From the NCBI RefSeq assembly GCF_000004195.4, contig NC_030684.2, positions 67,749,392-67,813,391 on the forward strand: a DNA stretch of 64,000 nt, given 5' to 3'. The notes beneath the pieces are model-generated. The model was given only the letters and a program-made list of their open reading frames with translations. It searched no databases and had not been told where the DNA came from. Shown piece by piece: positions 46,340-58,358 of the stretch (the first letter of the stretch is position 1; each line of letters starts with the position of its first letter). The translations under genes were made by a program, and so were the position numbers. Source of the DNA: Xenopus tropicalis. Lineage: Eukaryota > Chordata > Amphibia > Anura > Pipidae.

Positions 46340-47009
46340 GTGTGAAGTTTATTCCTCTAGGGGGTAAAAGTAATCACTTCTTTTCCCAAGGGTCAGACTA
46401 CACATCTACACCTCTGTTCTCCAGTTCTGATCCTGTTAATGACATACCGATGTTTGACCAAACGCCCCTTCTGGTGGTGACCTTGTCCTCGGACCACTGT
46501 TTATTACATATTGACTATTTTAGAAAATTAGAGTACTTAATTATATGTCTCCAGTATGGCGACAATATTTTTGTGCTCTGTTGGAAAAAAAAGCCAGCTC
46601 GGCATTCTAATTTGTAGCTGACTTTACGGATAGAGGCCATGCAGCCAAATTGTTAATATACAGTAGATTAAAAGGTTCTCTTGTACTCTCTTAGGCCATA
46701 AAATTTGCTGTGGTTTCAATTACAATATCCCATGGATACCAAGAGTCATAAATCCTATTTGAAAGAAAGATAAAAAAATGTATCTTGTAGTTAACGTGAG
46801 CCTTCACTTTAGAGTTACTGTGCTTGTTCGAAGAGGAAAAAAAAAAGTAAAAAACCCATTTGTAGTATTTTTTTATCTTTAAATTAATATGTAACAACAT
46901 AGTCTACTCATTTTAATCCAGACATCAGACTAAAAGCACATTATGAATGCTGTTTTAACTCTGTCAAGTCTTCCACTAGCTTCCTATATTTCTACCAGTA
47001 ATCTTAATA
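46340..47009. other. Non-coding stretch, possible LTR remnant
   Basis: 46390-46500 contains 'ctccagttctgatcctgtta' and 'gtgaccttgtcctcggacc', the C/T-rich phrasing common in gypsy-type LTRs, but no TG...CA ends are found. No gene is seen. Confidence 0.25.
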
Positions 47010-47210
47010 CAAGTATGGGACCTGTTATCCAGAATGCTTGGGACCTGGGGTTTTCCATATAAGAGATCTTTCTGTAATTTGGAACTCCATAATGTAAGTC
47101 TACTAAAAACTTCTACTAAAAAGTTAAACAGGAAATAAACCCAATAGGATTGGTTTGGCTACCATAAAGATTAATTATACAAGGTAATGTTTTAATAGAA
47201 GAAAAGAAAA
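47010..47210 (-). mobile_element. CAGGTATGGGATCC-family element, partial
   Basis: 'aagtatgggacctgttatcc', 'gagatctttctgtaattt' and 'aaataaacccaatagga' are the reverse-orientation family blocks. The far end is missing. Confidence 0.6.
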
Positions 47211-48071
47211 TTATTTTTAAAAATTAGAAGGATCATATACTAACCATGCTGCTCTAACCATGCCCTGTACATTTGGAATACTCCAATACTCCAAATTGTT
47301 AAACTTGAAGATGCAGTACAAAAAACAAATGTGCCCTGTACAAAGTGTCTAGATGCTAAGGATGCACAGGATGCTAAGGATAAACAGATGGTATCCAGAG
47401 TGAGGGAAAACTCTAGGACAGTAATGGATATTGTCAATATCATATGCTTCAAAGGAGATAAAAAATACAGTGCAGCTACATTCTCCACAAGAGATACAGT
47501 AAATGCAAATCTACATTTCTGTCTGCCTTTCTCAAGGGATTTTGTGATGTATATTTAAATGAGACTAAACCTTCCAAACATATATATTAAAAGAACTTTA
47601 ATATATTTACAAGAACATCTGCAAAGATTTTTTTCCCAGCTTGAGGCTTTTTATGCAGTATGATACAAACAGCTCCTATTAGTTCCCACGTTTGCATTTT
47701 TCATAATAACAATCTCCCCCTAACTGTCACGTGACAATTTCAAGTAATCGGAGACCTTAAATAACCATTTAGTCTAATTATTTTCCTTGGGGAAGAAATA
47801 GAGATTGTGTTTTCATTTTCCTTCTTTATTAACATATAAAGGTAATAACAGATTATTTTTGCAGAGCGTATACAACAGCTCTAACTTTTTTCCCCACAAA
47901 CCGGTGTTCTATGGAATTATCTATTTTGTTGGTTTACTAAAACTAAAATTCCAGATGTATAAAGGCTGAATTTAAAACCATTAATACAGGCCAAAGCTGA
48001 AAATCCACTGCTTCCTAACTTGAGCTCAGCTACCACCACCTTGAAAATTGTGAACATAAAAGAGACACTTT
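47211..48071. other. Non-coding stretch
   Basis: A short direct repeat 'gatgctaaggat' occurs at about 47351 and 47371. A plus-strand frame (47331-47558) reads through it but shows no domain. Nothing else is seen. Confidence 0.3.
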
Positions 48072-48232
48072 GGGGGTATGTAATAAAAGGCACTAAATTT
48101 GCCCAGGAGCAGTAACCCATAGCAACCAATCATCAGGAAGCATTTGCTGGTCACCTATTTAAAAGTAATCAACTTATTGGCTGCTATTGGTTACTGCTCC
48201 AGGGCAAACTTGTTTTTTCTTACATATGAGGA
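48072..48232. mobile_element. GGGGTATGTAATAAA-family palindromic MITE
   Basis: Left arm 'gcccaggagcagtaaccca' plus 'tagcaaccaatca', right arm 'ttggctgctattgg' plus 'ttactgctccagggc'. Ends 'ggggtatgtaa' and 'ttacatatgagg'. About 161 bp. Confidence 0.7.
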
Positions 48233-48808
48233 ATATGTTTTCAAATCATGTAAAAGTATTCCAAAGTTATACCATAAACTAGAAGCTGCACTTCTTAAAC
48301 CTATTAATACTGCAGTGCATGATGACAGGTGCTAATTCTCCCAAGTTGACTGAGATAAGACTACTGACAGACTGCATGGGTTCCTAATATCCATTATGGA
48401 TATACTAATTCCATAAGTAACCAGTTTAATATTACACCCTTTATGTTTAACACACTTGGCAGGAGGCCGGATGTATCTTGTATTAGATGTGTGTGCACCT
48501 GAACAGTAATACTTTTGTTGCAACCTATATATTAGTTAGTGACTATTTTATATATTATAGTACCATCTAGAGAGGCATGGAGCCGTTACTGAGCTCCTTA
48601 CACCAGCCTCTTTATGGGGCTGGACTGTCTCCATATCCTTGGAATCCCCACTATAACAATAGATGGCTGTATATGGATTTGGAAGGTGACGAAGATATTC
48701 TCAAGGAGTTTGTTTTATATTGTAATGACAATCCCATGGAGAGTGAAGGATAACAAACTTGCTTTTTGGATTGGATTTTTAAGATCTATGCTTGGTAATG
48801 AGATTAAA
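48233..48808. other. Spacer between two palindromic MITEs
   Basis: Unique-looking 576 bp with no gene signal. Confidence 0.35.
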
Positions 48809-48960
48809 GGGGTTATGTAATACAAAGCACTAAGTTTTTCCCAGGAGTAGTAACCCATAGCAACCAATCAGCAGGTAGCATTTATTAGTCACAAACATCT
48901 GATTGGTTGCTATTCGTTACTGCTCCTGGGCAAACCTAGTGCCTTTTATTACATATGGGG
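48809..48960. mobile_element. GGGGTATGTAATAAA-family palindromic MITE, second copy
   Basis: 'ggggttatgtaatac' and 'ttacatatgggg' ends, with arms 'aacccatagcaaccaatcag' and 'ctgattggttgctattcg'. 152 bp; the best palindrome of the three copies. Confidence 0.75.
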
Positions 48961-49465
48961 TAAGACTTTAATATATTGCAAAACCAGCAGTTCCCTTTTG
49001 CAGGGGTCTATTGATGATGCCAGGTCTGATCAACAGGCATCTCAATGCGACAGTTCATTCGTTTGAGGTAGATTCATTTTATACAGGATGAGTTTCAGGA
49101 GAAGGCTATGCTATTTTGGCATAGACTACTGGAGGGGGTATATATGATGGGGATATTATTAAGGCAACATATATGAAAATGCATGGAAGAGATACATCAG
49201 ACTTTGATCTTTCAGTGGCATGGGTCTTGCTAATATCCTGCCTTCACCATAGTATGCCAACTAAGTACACTAGGAATACATTTTCTACCAATATTATGCA
49301 AAGAACCACAAATCCTGGACTTAGCAATTTAGTTTTTCAGCTGTTTCAGATGGATTTTTAATTGAATCAATTCAGTTAGCTTATCAATCTTTATTAATGC
49401 CCATAGCCTTTAAGCATTTGAAGGGCATGAAATTTTGACTAATTAAAGAAAACATAGTTTTGTAT
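48961..49465. other. Non-coding spacer
   Basis: No gene or named repeat. Confidence 0.3.
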
Positions 49466-49680
49466 GTATGTATATTTTTATTTATAAAGTGCTACTTATG
49501 TACACAGTGCTGTACAGTAGAATAGATTAATACAAACAGGGGTTATTAAAAAATTAATAAATAAATACAAAGTATAACAAATAAATACAAATAAATACAA
49601 GGTACAGTTGCAGTTAAGTTAAGAGTCAAAGAGATAAGAGGATGGAGGTCCCTGCCCTGTAGAGCTTACAATCTAGATCT
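49466..49680. repeat. Dispersed repeat, 'gctgtacag ... gcttacaatcta' type
   Basis: 'tttatttataaagtgctact', 'acacagtgctgtacagtaga' and 'tagagcttacaatctagatc' are landmarks also found, more degraded, at 1615-1735. The centre has AAATACAA tandem runs (about 49556-49600). I do not know the family class. Confidence 0.5.
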
Positions 49681-49924
49681 AGTTTTAAGCAACTTTGCAA
49701 TATACATTAATTACAAATTTGCAATTTATTTATAATTGCTATTAAAAGCAGTGTTTGCCTGCCCTGGAGGCTCTGACTTTTGAAACAATGTAACACAAAC
49801 AGCAGACTGACAAACCTGGCTTTGGTAGAGGAGCCTGGCACTTGTAACAGTGTTTAAAAAGTCATAACCAGGACTTAAGCAAATGCTGCTTCCAATAGCA
49901 GTTACATTTACAACTCATTTTTAA

Positions 49925-50206
49925 AGCATTAAAATTTTTTAATAAATTCAAAAACTTGAATGCCTGGTTGTTATTAAGTGCAAAAAACCCAGAAAACTCT
50001 AATGTAATAATTCGGCATCTAAAAGCTTGCGTGTTTCTATAGAAGTCAATGGGAGTTCTCCTAGGCAAACTCAAGCCATATTTTCAAATTTGAGATATTT
50101 TTTCATTCGGACAAGTTTTCCTTAATAATAAATAAGCGAGCATTCAATATGCGAGTTTATTCGATTTATAAACTCTTATTCTCAAACTTGAAAATTGATA
50201 AGCCCA
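49925..50206. mobile_element. GGGGGTGATTTATC-family MITE, partial
   Basis: 'aaaagcttgcgtgtttctat', 'agaagtcaatgggagttct' and 'ttgaaaattgataag' match 11336-11702. The left terminus is missing. Confidence 0.6.
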
Positions 50207-51881
50207 TACAATACGCACAATGTTGAATTGTGTTTAAAAAAACAAAACAAAAACTGTAGTACTGTGTTAGCCGTGTCAAACATAATAAAAAACACAAATA
50301 CAAGAGTATTGTAGAAATGATACCTATATTGGCTAACAATAAAAATACATTGCAAGCTTTCAAAGCTCTAAGGCCCCTTTGTCAGGCAAATATATATACG
50401 ATCAGAATAAGTATTGATAGGTAAGAATCATTGTCATACCTTCCCATGACACTGATTTGAATTAACTTGATTTAGAAAGATTCAAATTTTTTTTTTTTAT
50501 TACTACATTCAAAAATTAAGGATAAGCAAGACCAGAATGCATAAAATTTCCTCCCATTGCAGACAAAAGCCCCCTGCTATACAAGCAGAACAGCGCAGCT
50601 GAGCTAGGAGGTGACATATTCTGAATCTTCAGATCAGGTTGGTGACATAGAGCTTGCTGGCACATGCGCAGTTGAAGGAAATCCCCATGTATCTTTAAGG
50701 CATTGTTTTCCACAACTTCATTCTGGATAATAAACCCCATACCTTGCTTTCCAGAATCCAGCTGAAGGAAGCTTCCATATGAGTTGCATTTACACATAGA
50801 TAACAATTTTAAGATGTTCCAGTTATAAAAATATGATGAAACAACTGTAATGTCTGCATGGCCTCCTTTTACAAATTCTTAGCATCAGCAACTATATTTC
50901 TCTTTCTATGAGTAAGCATTTTCATCTTACAATATGACACCGGTATCTGTTGCAGAAGGCAACTGCACCTTAGCATGCCAAGGCCACATATATTTCTCCG
51001 CAGGCAGGAAATGTTGAACAAACCAGGTAGTTTAAAAAGTCTCTTATGTCTTGCTTTCCACTGAGTCAATAACAGATTAACAAACTCTCCAAAAAAATAT
51101 AAATCGATGAACTTTTAATATTGGAGTACAGTGAAGCTTTCATTGCCTGGATGCTAACATTGCACATGTTCAAAACCTCAATTCTACCTCTGGGAAATCA
51201 AATGTTGAAAACAGCATTAAGTTTTACAAGGGAGAAAAGAGCATCTGTTTGAAATGTCATCCAAAGGATAATACCCAGAGCTGGTTACATAATGGCCAGG
51301 TAAAGATGGAAACTGTCCATTTAAGCCAAAATGAACCCAAATGGAAAAATGAATAACAAAACTGTCATGTTTTAATGTTCTCTTGCACTTCAATCTAATT
51401 ACAGCTTTACTAAAAAACTGCTTTGTAAAAAGGAAGGGGGGATTACTGCTTGTGAAATTAAAGCTGAAATAATTTAAAAAGCAAAATTCTTACTGAGTGC
51501 TTTGGTCAATTGGACTTCAAGAAATGATGACCATATTACTGTATTACTCCCTCTTGCTTTTACTTTTTCTAATTGAAAACTTTATCCTGACTGTTGATGT
51601 ATGTATGTTGGTATATACATCAATTTAGAGTTCAAAAGTCATTATTTCAGCATATTCAAAGGTATGTGTTGTTTCATTGTTCACAAAGACACTCAGGGCT
51701 ATTTCATCAGACGTCATTTAACAACTACAACTATGATTTTGGACATTCTAAGATGAGAATAACATACAATTTAGCATATGCTGCTATGAATTTACTGAAC
51801 CCAGAGCCGTTATGATGGTCATTTGTTCAATATTTCAGGCCTTTTACCAAAATACTTTTACCTTGCTCACTATCTGCCAGG

Positions 51882-51886
<5 letters not shown>
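50207..51886. other. Non-coding stretch, nothing recognised
   Basis: About 1.7 kb with an A/T homopolymer near 50490 and no gene. Confidence 0.35.

Positions 51887-51931
<45 letters not shown>
51887..51931. repeat. (TA)n microsatellite
   Basis: About 22 uninterrupted TA units. Confidence 0.95.
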
Positions 51932-51934
<3 letters not shown>

Positions 51935-52676
51935 AATCTATCAATTCTTATATCATATACACTAATAACATAACAGATATAGTTTAATCTCCTGCACCAA
52001 TATCTCTGGCATAATATTTATCTAGATATAAAGCACCAACTCGTGGATCTGAGTATATTCATTATCATATATTTTTATTTCCTCATAGATATTTACAGCA
52101 CATCCATGTTAATTTTCTTTCTTTCCCTGGTCTATTTATGCACTGACCTAGAATATATCTTTCCGTGATTCTATCCATCAATAGATCCAACCATGCTAAA
52201 AATTAATAAAGCTTTCCTTTATATGGACAACATATTACGTGAAAGTGAAATGGGGCCAAGCTATCGATTCCTTCCAAACACTGACAATTATAAGGTGGGA
52301 CTTGCTTGAAGGACATATATTTAAGATATAAACTTTGTATGACATAAAACACTCTGTGGGTTGCCAATCACTGACCATTTGGATAAAGTCTTAAAAATAA
52401 CAAATCAGAAGATGTTCTGAACCTAAAATAATAATAGGAAGTTTAAGGAGGGCTAGGAAGCTGGCAGGTGAAGTGGTTTTTAGGTAGGCTAGAACAAAGA
52501 GGTCCCCAACCCACCTTTCCTGGAAAGAAAGGGGGGTGGGAAAAGTCAGATGTATTGTTTTAGTTTTTATTTTGCTAGTTGTCACTTATGTGGCTTTGGA
52601 GGGTAGTTTTAAGCTATGTATTAGGAACATGTATTCCCTGGGCTAGGAGGCTTTGTGGCTAGGGCAGACTGACAGG
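51932..52676. other. Non-coding stretch
   Basis: No gene or named repeat. Confidence 0.3.
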
Positions 52677-52847
52677 CAGGTCTGGACTGGGATTTAAAAT
52701 AGGCCCTAATATTTCAAGTACGAAGAGGCCCAAACAGCCCCCAAACCAGCCCAATAAACAGTGACTGTATATGGCATCTTGCAGTAGCCCCTCTGGCATT
52801 TGCCAGAATTCACAGATTTCCAGTATGACAGGATTTCCAGTACTGCA
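52677..52847. mobile_element. hAT-like element, CAGGTCTGGACTGGGA end
   Basis: The left end CAGGTCTGGACTGGGA is hAT-like. Towards the right 'ctggcatttgccagaattca' and 'gatttccagtactg' are an eroded inverted end. No target duplication is found. Confidence 0.5.
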
Positions 52848-53479
52848 TAATCATATTACTCAAGTGTTTTTATAATAATGTACTGTTTTATAATTTCAGT
52901 AAAGCTGTGGCCATTAACACTCCAATAACAAAATTGTCATGTATTTTATTGGTTAGTTAGGAGAGTGAGTGTTACAAATTACTGATTATATTCTTTATTA
53001 GAATAAAAAGAATATTTCTTACAGTTAAAAGAAGTTTAATTTTGTCAATGAATGTGATATCTTCAAGGTCACCTTTAGCTGTAGTTTTTCAGATCTACAG
53101 AAAGAAAAATTCTAATCGCTCTTCTGCTGATGGGAATACACTGTTCAGATGATCCAGCTTTTGAAAGAGAGTCAAGTGGATAAAGGTAGAAAGAAATGCT
53201 TTAGTTTGAAAAGCTGATTCCCACACACTTGAGCACAATATGAAGTGCAACACTAGAGCTGCCAAACATTCTCCAAGAAAACAATTCATGAACTTTGGAT
53301 GAAAAGTCTTGCTAATACCCAAAGAAATGTGAGGCTTTTTTACCATGCTATAATATGAATTACTGTTATTATGTGAGGCCTTCTGTCATTGTTTCTGTAC
53401 ATTTTGAAACGTAATACTAATTATATTGAAAGAAAAGTAGAAATGCAAACCTATAGTTACATGGAGGTGCTATGTTCCT
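52848..53479. other. Non-coding stretch
   Basis: No gene or named repeat. Confidence 0.3.
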
Positions 53480-53825
53480 GTGCGGAACCAATTTTTAAGA
53501 CCCGACCCGACCCTTGATCACAACCCCCAACCTAGACCTGCAACCCACATTTTTACTTTCTTTGACCCACTACCTAACCTGGGTAGTTGCCATATCCACA
53601 ACCCTATCCGTGACCACACAGAAAGTGCTATTGCTGCAAACTGGAGGTGACAACTGAGGTGGACGGGAGTAGAAAAAATGTTTAAAAAATGTTTAAGGAG
53701 TAAAATATAGATAATATAGGTAATATATTAAGATATGAAATATGGATAAGTCCTGCAACCCACATCTATATCCGCATCCAAAAGATCTACCTGCAACCTG
53801 CAGGATAAACTGCTTTTCTTAGGGG
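53480..53825. repeat. GACCC-rich dispersed repeat
   Basis: 'aagacccgacccgaccctt' opens a region repeating 'gacctgcaaccca' and 'cctgcaacccacatctatat' motifs, closing near 'tgcaacctgcag'. It looks like a degraded dispersed repeat; ends and class are unknown. Confidence 0.4.
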
Positions 53826-55793
53826 TTATCCCACAGAAGACTCCCTGCTCACATCATTTGTTATTACAGTCATTATTGCACTTACATAGTAACAAAAAAA
53901 TATATTTCGTCAAGACTGCAATTAGCACAAGACAGCAGAATGATAGCAAATACTAAGCTTGTCTGCCTGTAGCAGCAGGGATTGTTATGCAGAAATGCTG
54001 ATCTGACAAGCAAAGTATTCAGGTTCTGTATTCAGATACTGGGCAAAAATTCTGCCATATGCCAGAATTCTTTGCAAGAATTTTTGACAAATATTTAGCA
54101 TCTGGCCAAATCAAATCTTAGCATTTACTATTACGTCAGTCATATACTATTACATTTACAATTACATAGTCATCAACTGAAAAAAGACAAAATTAAAAAA
54201 AACACATACAAATCAATGTTATATATATTTGATATATATGTTAAAGAAACAGAGAGAAGTAAAGAAAGAAAACATTCATGATAAAAATGCCTGCTAGCAG
54301 CATTGATTCTAATATTGATCAAAATGCAAAAAAATATTGCAGCTTTCAGGAACATAAAGAATGACTCTTCTAGGGGTCAGCTCTGCAATACACCATAGGT
54401 GTATAGCATTATTAAAAGACTTAAATCACTTGTTTTGATCTGCAGAGGTGACTTATGAGAGTCTGTTCAGTTTTCTAGAGTCCATATTACAACAGGACTG
54501 CTCAAATGGAGGCCCACAGGCTGGATGTTCCACCCTTGAGATTTGGCCCTCAGTTTGCCCAGGCATCCAAGCACAATGATTATTTGGCATACAATCACTT
54601 TATTATGCTCTGACTATGAAAGTAGAGGATTATGAGTCAGCTACATGGAAAAATCTAACTGCTTTAAATCCACTACAATTTAAGCAGACATCATCAATGA
54701 ACACAAGTGCAATGTGCAAAGTGCTAAAACAGATGCACATGTTTGTACCAATAATTGAATTTTTTTTTCACAGATGGCATTGTGTGAGAGTTGCACTACT
54801 TCCAGATCATGGCATCAGTAACTCCACCTTGTAATACCAGGGCTTTCTTGCATAAAAGTTACTCTGTACATTGCACTTGCACAGTCCCTTTGTTAACAGG
54901 GTCCAAGATAACACTTTGACTCAAATCTGTATGCATCTTTTGTCAAAAATCCAACTGCACAGTAAAGCAATGCTTCCCAGATTTTGCTATATTGTCTCTT
55001 TAAAATGCACCAGATGCCAGACTTACTTTGCCAGTTTACACCTTGATTTTAGACGTGGGCATTAATACATCTGCGTGTGAGGATATAAATAGATTAGGTG
55101 TGCAGAAGTAATATGATACAGAACAGATGCTGTGGGTAGGATGGATAGCGGAACAAATGCACACATGTACAAAGGTTAACTAGTTAATAGGAACATTTGA
55201 CATTGATTGTGTTGCGATCCTACAAAGTGTGCAACTGAATCTCCATATCTGCTGCCCGCAATACCAACACCCTCCTCATACTGGAAAAACCACAATTTAT
55301 ATAAAAATGTATATTTTTTTTTATAACTGAATTCTATATCTTTAGAAATATTTAAATTTTTTCAGTATTCTTTTCCACTGCATATTATGTATGAGCTAGC
55401 TTGCAGGCATAAACTGGGACACTCACCATTAGACTGCTTTCTATGGATCACCTATAACCTATATAACAATACTGTGAAAGGTTAGTACCAATAAGCTAGT
55501 ACAGGGCTCATTTACAAGTACAAAGAATCACATGCTAAGGCAGTTCAATGCCAAAAGTGCCACCTTCCCCACTATAAAAATGTTATAGGCAATTGCATTT
55601 GATTTGCCGTATTACTGTATTTGATTTGCATTTATCGATTAGCCATAATCGTCTGCAATTGTGGTAAACAAAGCAATGTGTTCTACTACCATAACACTGG
55701 AATTGTGGTGTAATAAATCATGAAAATGTGTGCCTAAAATTGCACTTCAGTGCCACAGCACATAAGCTGGTCCAACCAGCTCTTACTCCACAA
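53826..55793. other. Non-coding stretch with possible hAT fragment
   Basis: 'caggactgctcaaatggagg' at about 54495 resembles a hAT-type left end ('tggatgttccacccttgag' follows) but no right end is found. The rest is unique AT-rich DNA with no gene. Confidence 0.3.
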
Positions 55794-55967
55794 CAGGGTC
55801 AGAACTAGTAACGAGTGAAATCTTTTGCTAGGTTTTGCCGCAAAAAAAACACAGACTCCAATGGCCACAAAACAAAGTTGTGCACATGCCTAGGGTGCCA
55901 CATCAGGGTGGGGGGGAATAGCTAGGCACATACCCGTTTTGTCTGCCTTCCACTAGTCTGGGCCCTG
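55794..55967. mobile_element. Possible hAT remnant
   Basis: CAGGGTCAGAACTAGT on the left and the inverse 'actagtctgggccctg' on the right are plausible hAT inverted ends, about 174 bp apart. No 8-bp duplication is found, and similar degraded sequence continues to about 56230. Confidence 0.35.
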
Positions 55968-57656
55968 TCCAGGTATAGCTGAAGGTAAAAGTGACAACAG
56001 ACAGGGCCAGAGACACAGGGCGTTCTGTGCACCAACTGGTAGGTATGTGCCAGGCTGCAGTTATGGCTCACTACTCACTGCTGCCCCCAGCTGCCGTCTT
56101 AAGGGCGATGGGATTAAGGGTGGTTTACCTTAGACACACTGTGAAGTTGGCCCAGCACAATCTGACGGCAATCACTCAGGCAGCTACTGTAATGCCACAA
56201 AAGGCCACTTAAGGGCAATCTCTAGAGTGTTTCAAAAAAGTATTTTCCTTTCATTTTTAGGGTATGCATGCTATCCTCAGAATGCGTTTTTCTTAATTAT
56301 AAAGAGCTGATCCAACATATCCAATGTATCCATGCACTGAAAAGGTTGATCTTGGAATGTATGTGATGTCAGGGATGAGGGATAACCTATTTACCATGCT
56401 GTGGAGCCACTGAGATTAAATCACGAGGGGTCAGATTCTGTGCGCACTAAGCTTGTGTAGCAGCAGGTCGGTACACCAGTGATATATAACTGACACATCA
56501 ACTGGGGTAAAAGAATGAATGGAAATTGATGAAGCATGCTGTATTAATGGATAGAACAATGATTATTGCTGAGGAGCTTATATCTATTTTCAACATTAGC
56601 CTTGTTTTAAAGTGTTTTCCGGAATGCTGATAGTCTAAGGTAGTAGTTTCTATACAGTATATTATAGTAATTGAGTTGAATTATTAACAAACCTATCATT
56701 CACTTTTGTTCCAAAAATAACCACCAATACTCAGGCAGCTGTACGCACATAAATGAAACCATTAAAAGACTACTTGGACCACAAGTTCCACTGCCTCTTA
56801 CATCCATTAACAAAGCATCTCTTTCTACCATATTTTGACAAGCTTGATTGAAAGGGAGGGATTATATTCATAAATATAAAAGAAAATGAAGGCTTTATAT
56901 CACATTTGTGAAATTAGCTAGAAGGTAAAACTGATGTTAAGTCTCGATTTGACAAAGTAGGTGTTTGTTGTCATGCCAATCAATCAGTCCCATATCACCT
57001 AGAAAATGATTAAATTCAAAACACAATAATAACAAAATTAAGAAAAGAAATGAGTATAACTTTATGTGTTAAAGGGGGGTACTGAGGCAAAGATACAACC
57101 AGTTCCAAGGTAGGCTGAAGATTACACACTTCATACCACTTTTTTTTGAAAAATGGTGAGGTTCTATGCTGGCTCTCAAAACATGCCTAATTATTATTTA
57201 CTTCTTTCAACAGCATTTTCATGCATTTACCATTAGAGATAGAAATGCAAAATTGAGCCCAAAATGTACTTCTGACAAAAAGTGGAGTTCACCATATGTT
57301 ATTATAAGGAAATGTTATTTTGACCTATGTAGTACCATTTTCAGGTGGCCTTTCCAATACAACATTAACAAATAACTTCTCTGTGTACATGGATATTATT
57401 CAATATCAGAGTAAAAAATGTAATCAACTTCTGAAAAACCTTTACTAATATATTATACATACTATACTATGCTAATGGCCATGGGGTTAAGTGAATATGT
57501 TGGTGGCTTTTCAAGTGAAAAGGCATTTGGCATGAAAAGACACTGGCACTTATATAGGTATTCCATGGGCTCTGTACTGCTTACTAAACAGGTTGCCCTT
57601 GTGGTAGAAAATGGTATCTAGAAGGAATTGCAAAAATGCCCAATCATAGTGTAGAC
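55968..57656. other. Non-coding stretch
   Basis: No exon, RNA gene or clear transposon. A 73-codon frame at 55991-56212 sits in the degraded repeat region and is not convincing. Confidence 0.3.
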
Positions 57657-58020
57657 CAGTGATTCCCAACCTGTGGCTCACTAGCAGCGTGTTGCTCGCC
57701 AATCCCTTTTAAGTCGCTCTTCATATGCATAATGGAAGTTTACTCTAAGCAGAACCACCTGCAGGCTGGTGTCTACATGGGGCTACCAAACATCCAGCCA
57801 ACAGCCCTGCTCGTACCTGCTTTTTGTGCCAGTGCTTATTCCTGTCTATGACTGCCCAGGAGAGTGCTGATCCCTCCAGCATTTGTGCACCACACTTCTC
57901 TCTAAGGGAGTGCCAGGGTGTGCGGGTAAAGCCTTCCCTTTCATTACACTACTAAACATCCAATCACAGCACTTATTTGGCAATGGCCAGGAACTTTTTT
58001 TCATGCTGGTGTGAGGACAC
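57657..58020 (+). mobile_element. hAT-type MITE (CCCCAACC family), truncated on the right
   Basis: Starts CAGTGATTCCCAACC, immediately preceded by GTGTAGAC. 'atccaatcacagcacttatt' and 'gaactttttttcatgctgg' match the interior of 60005-60312, with extra sequence in the middle. The expected right end is absent; the CpG-rich palindrome 58024-58355 follows directly. Confidence 0.65.
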
Positions 58021-58023
58021 CAA

Positions 58024-58355
58024 GGGGCACATTTACTAATCCACGAATCCGAATCACGAATGGGAAAAAATCGCATTGGAAACGAAAATTTCGGAAGATC
58101 GCAAATATCACGAAAATGCTTACGAAAAAATCGTATTAGTCATGATAACATCATATTGGCGATCCGAAAGTCACGAAATTTTCATACCGAACAATTGTAA
58201 ACAGCGGTAAAACCTTTCCGATTTTTTCGTGCAAACGTCCGAAAAAGTCGTGCGCCGTACGAAAAAGTCGTGTGGACGCCCGAAAAAATCGACAAAAATA
58301 CGCTCGGAGCGTTCGCATGAACGCTCGAGCGTTCATGCCTTTGTAAATGTGCCCC
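58024..58355. mobile_element. CpG-rich palindromic MITE, copy 3
   Basis: Ends GGGGCACATTTACTAATC and the inverse 'tgtaaatgtgcccc', 332 bp, flanked by CAA on both sides (58021-58023, 58356-58358). Full of CGAAAA/TTTTCG motifs, with a strong palindrome 'gaacgctcgagcgttc' near the right end. A related but distinct subfamily of copies 1 and 2. Confidence 0.8.
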
Positions 58356-58358
58356 CAA

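Noticed and set aside
47331..47558. Plus-strand frame with CTKC and a DAKDAQDAKD stretch
   Set aside because: A short internal DNA duplication explains the repeat; a lone CxxC is not enough to call a zinc-binding protein.
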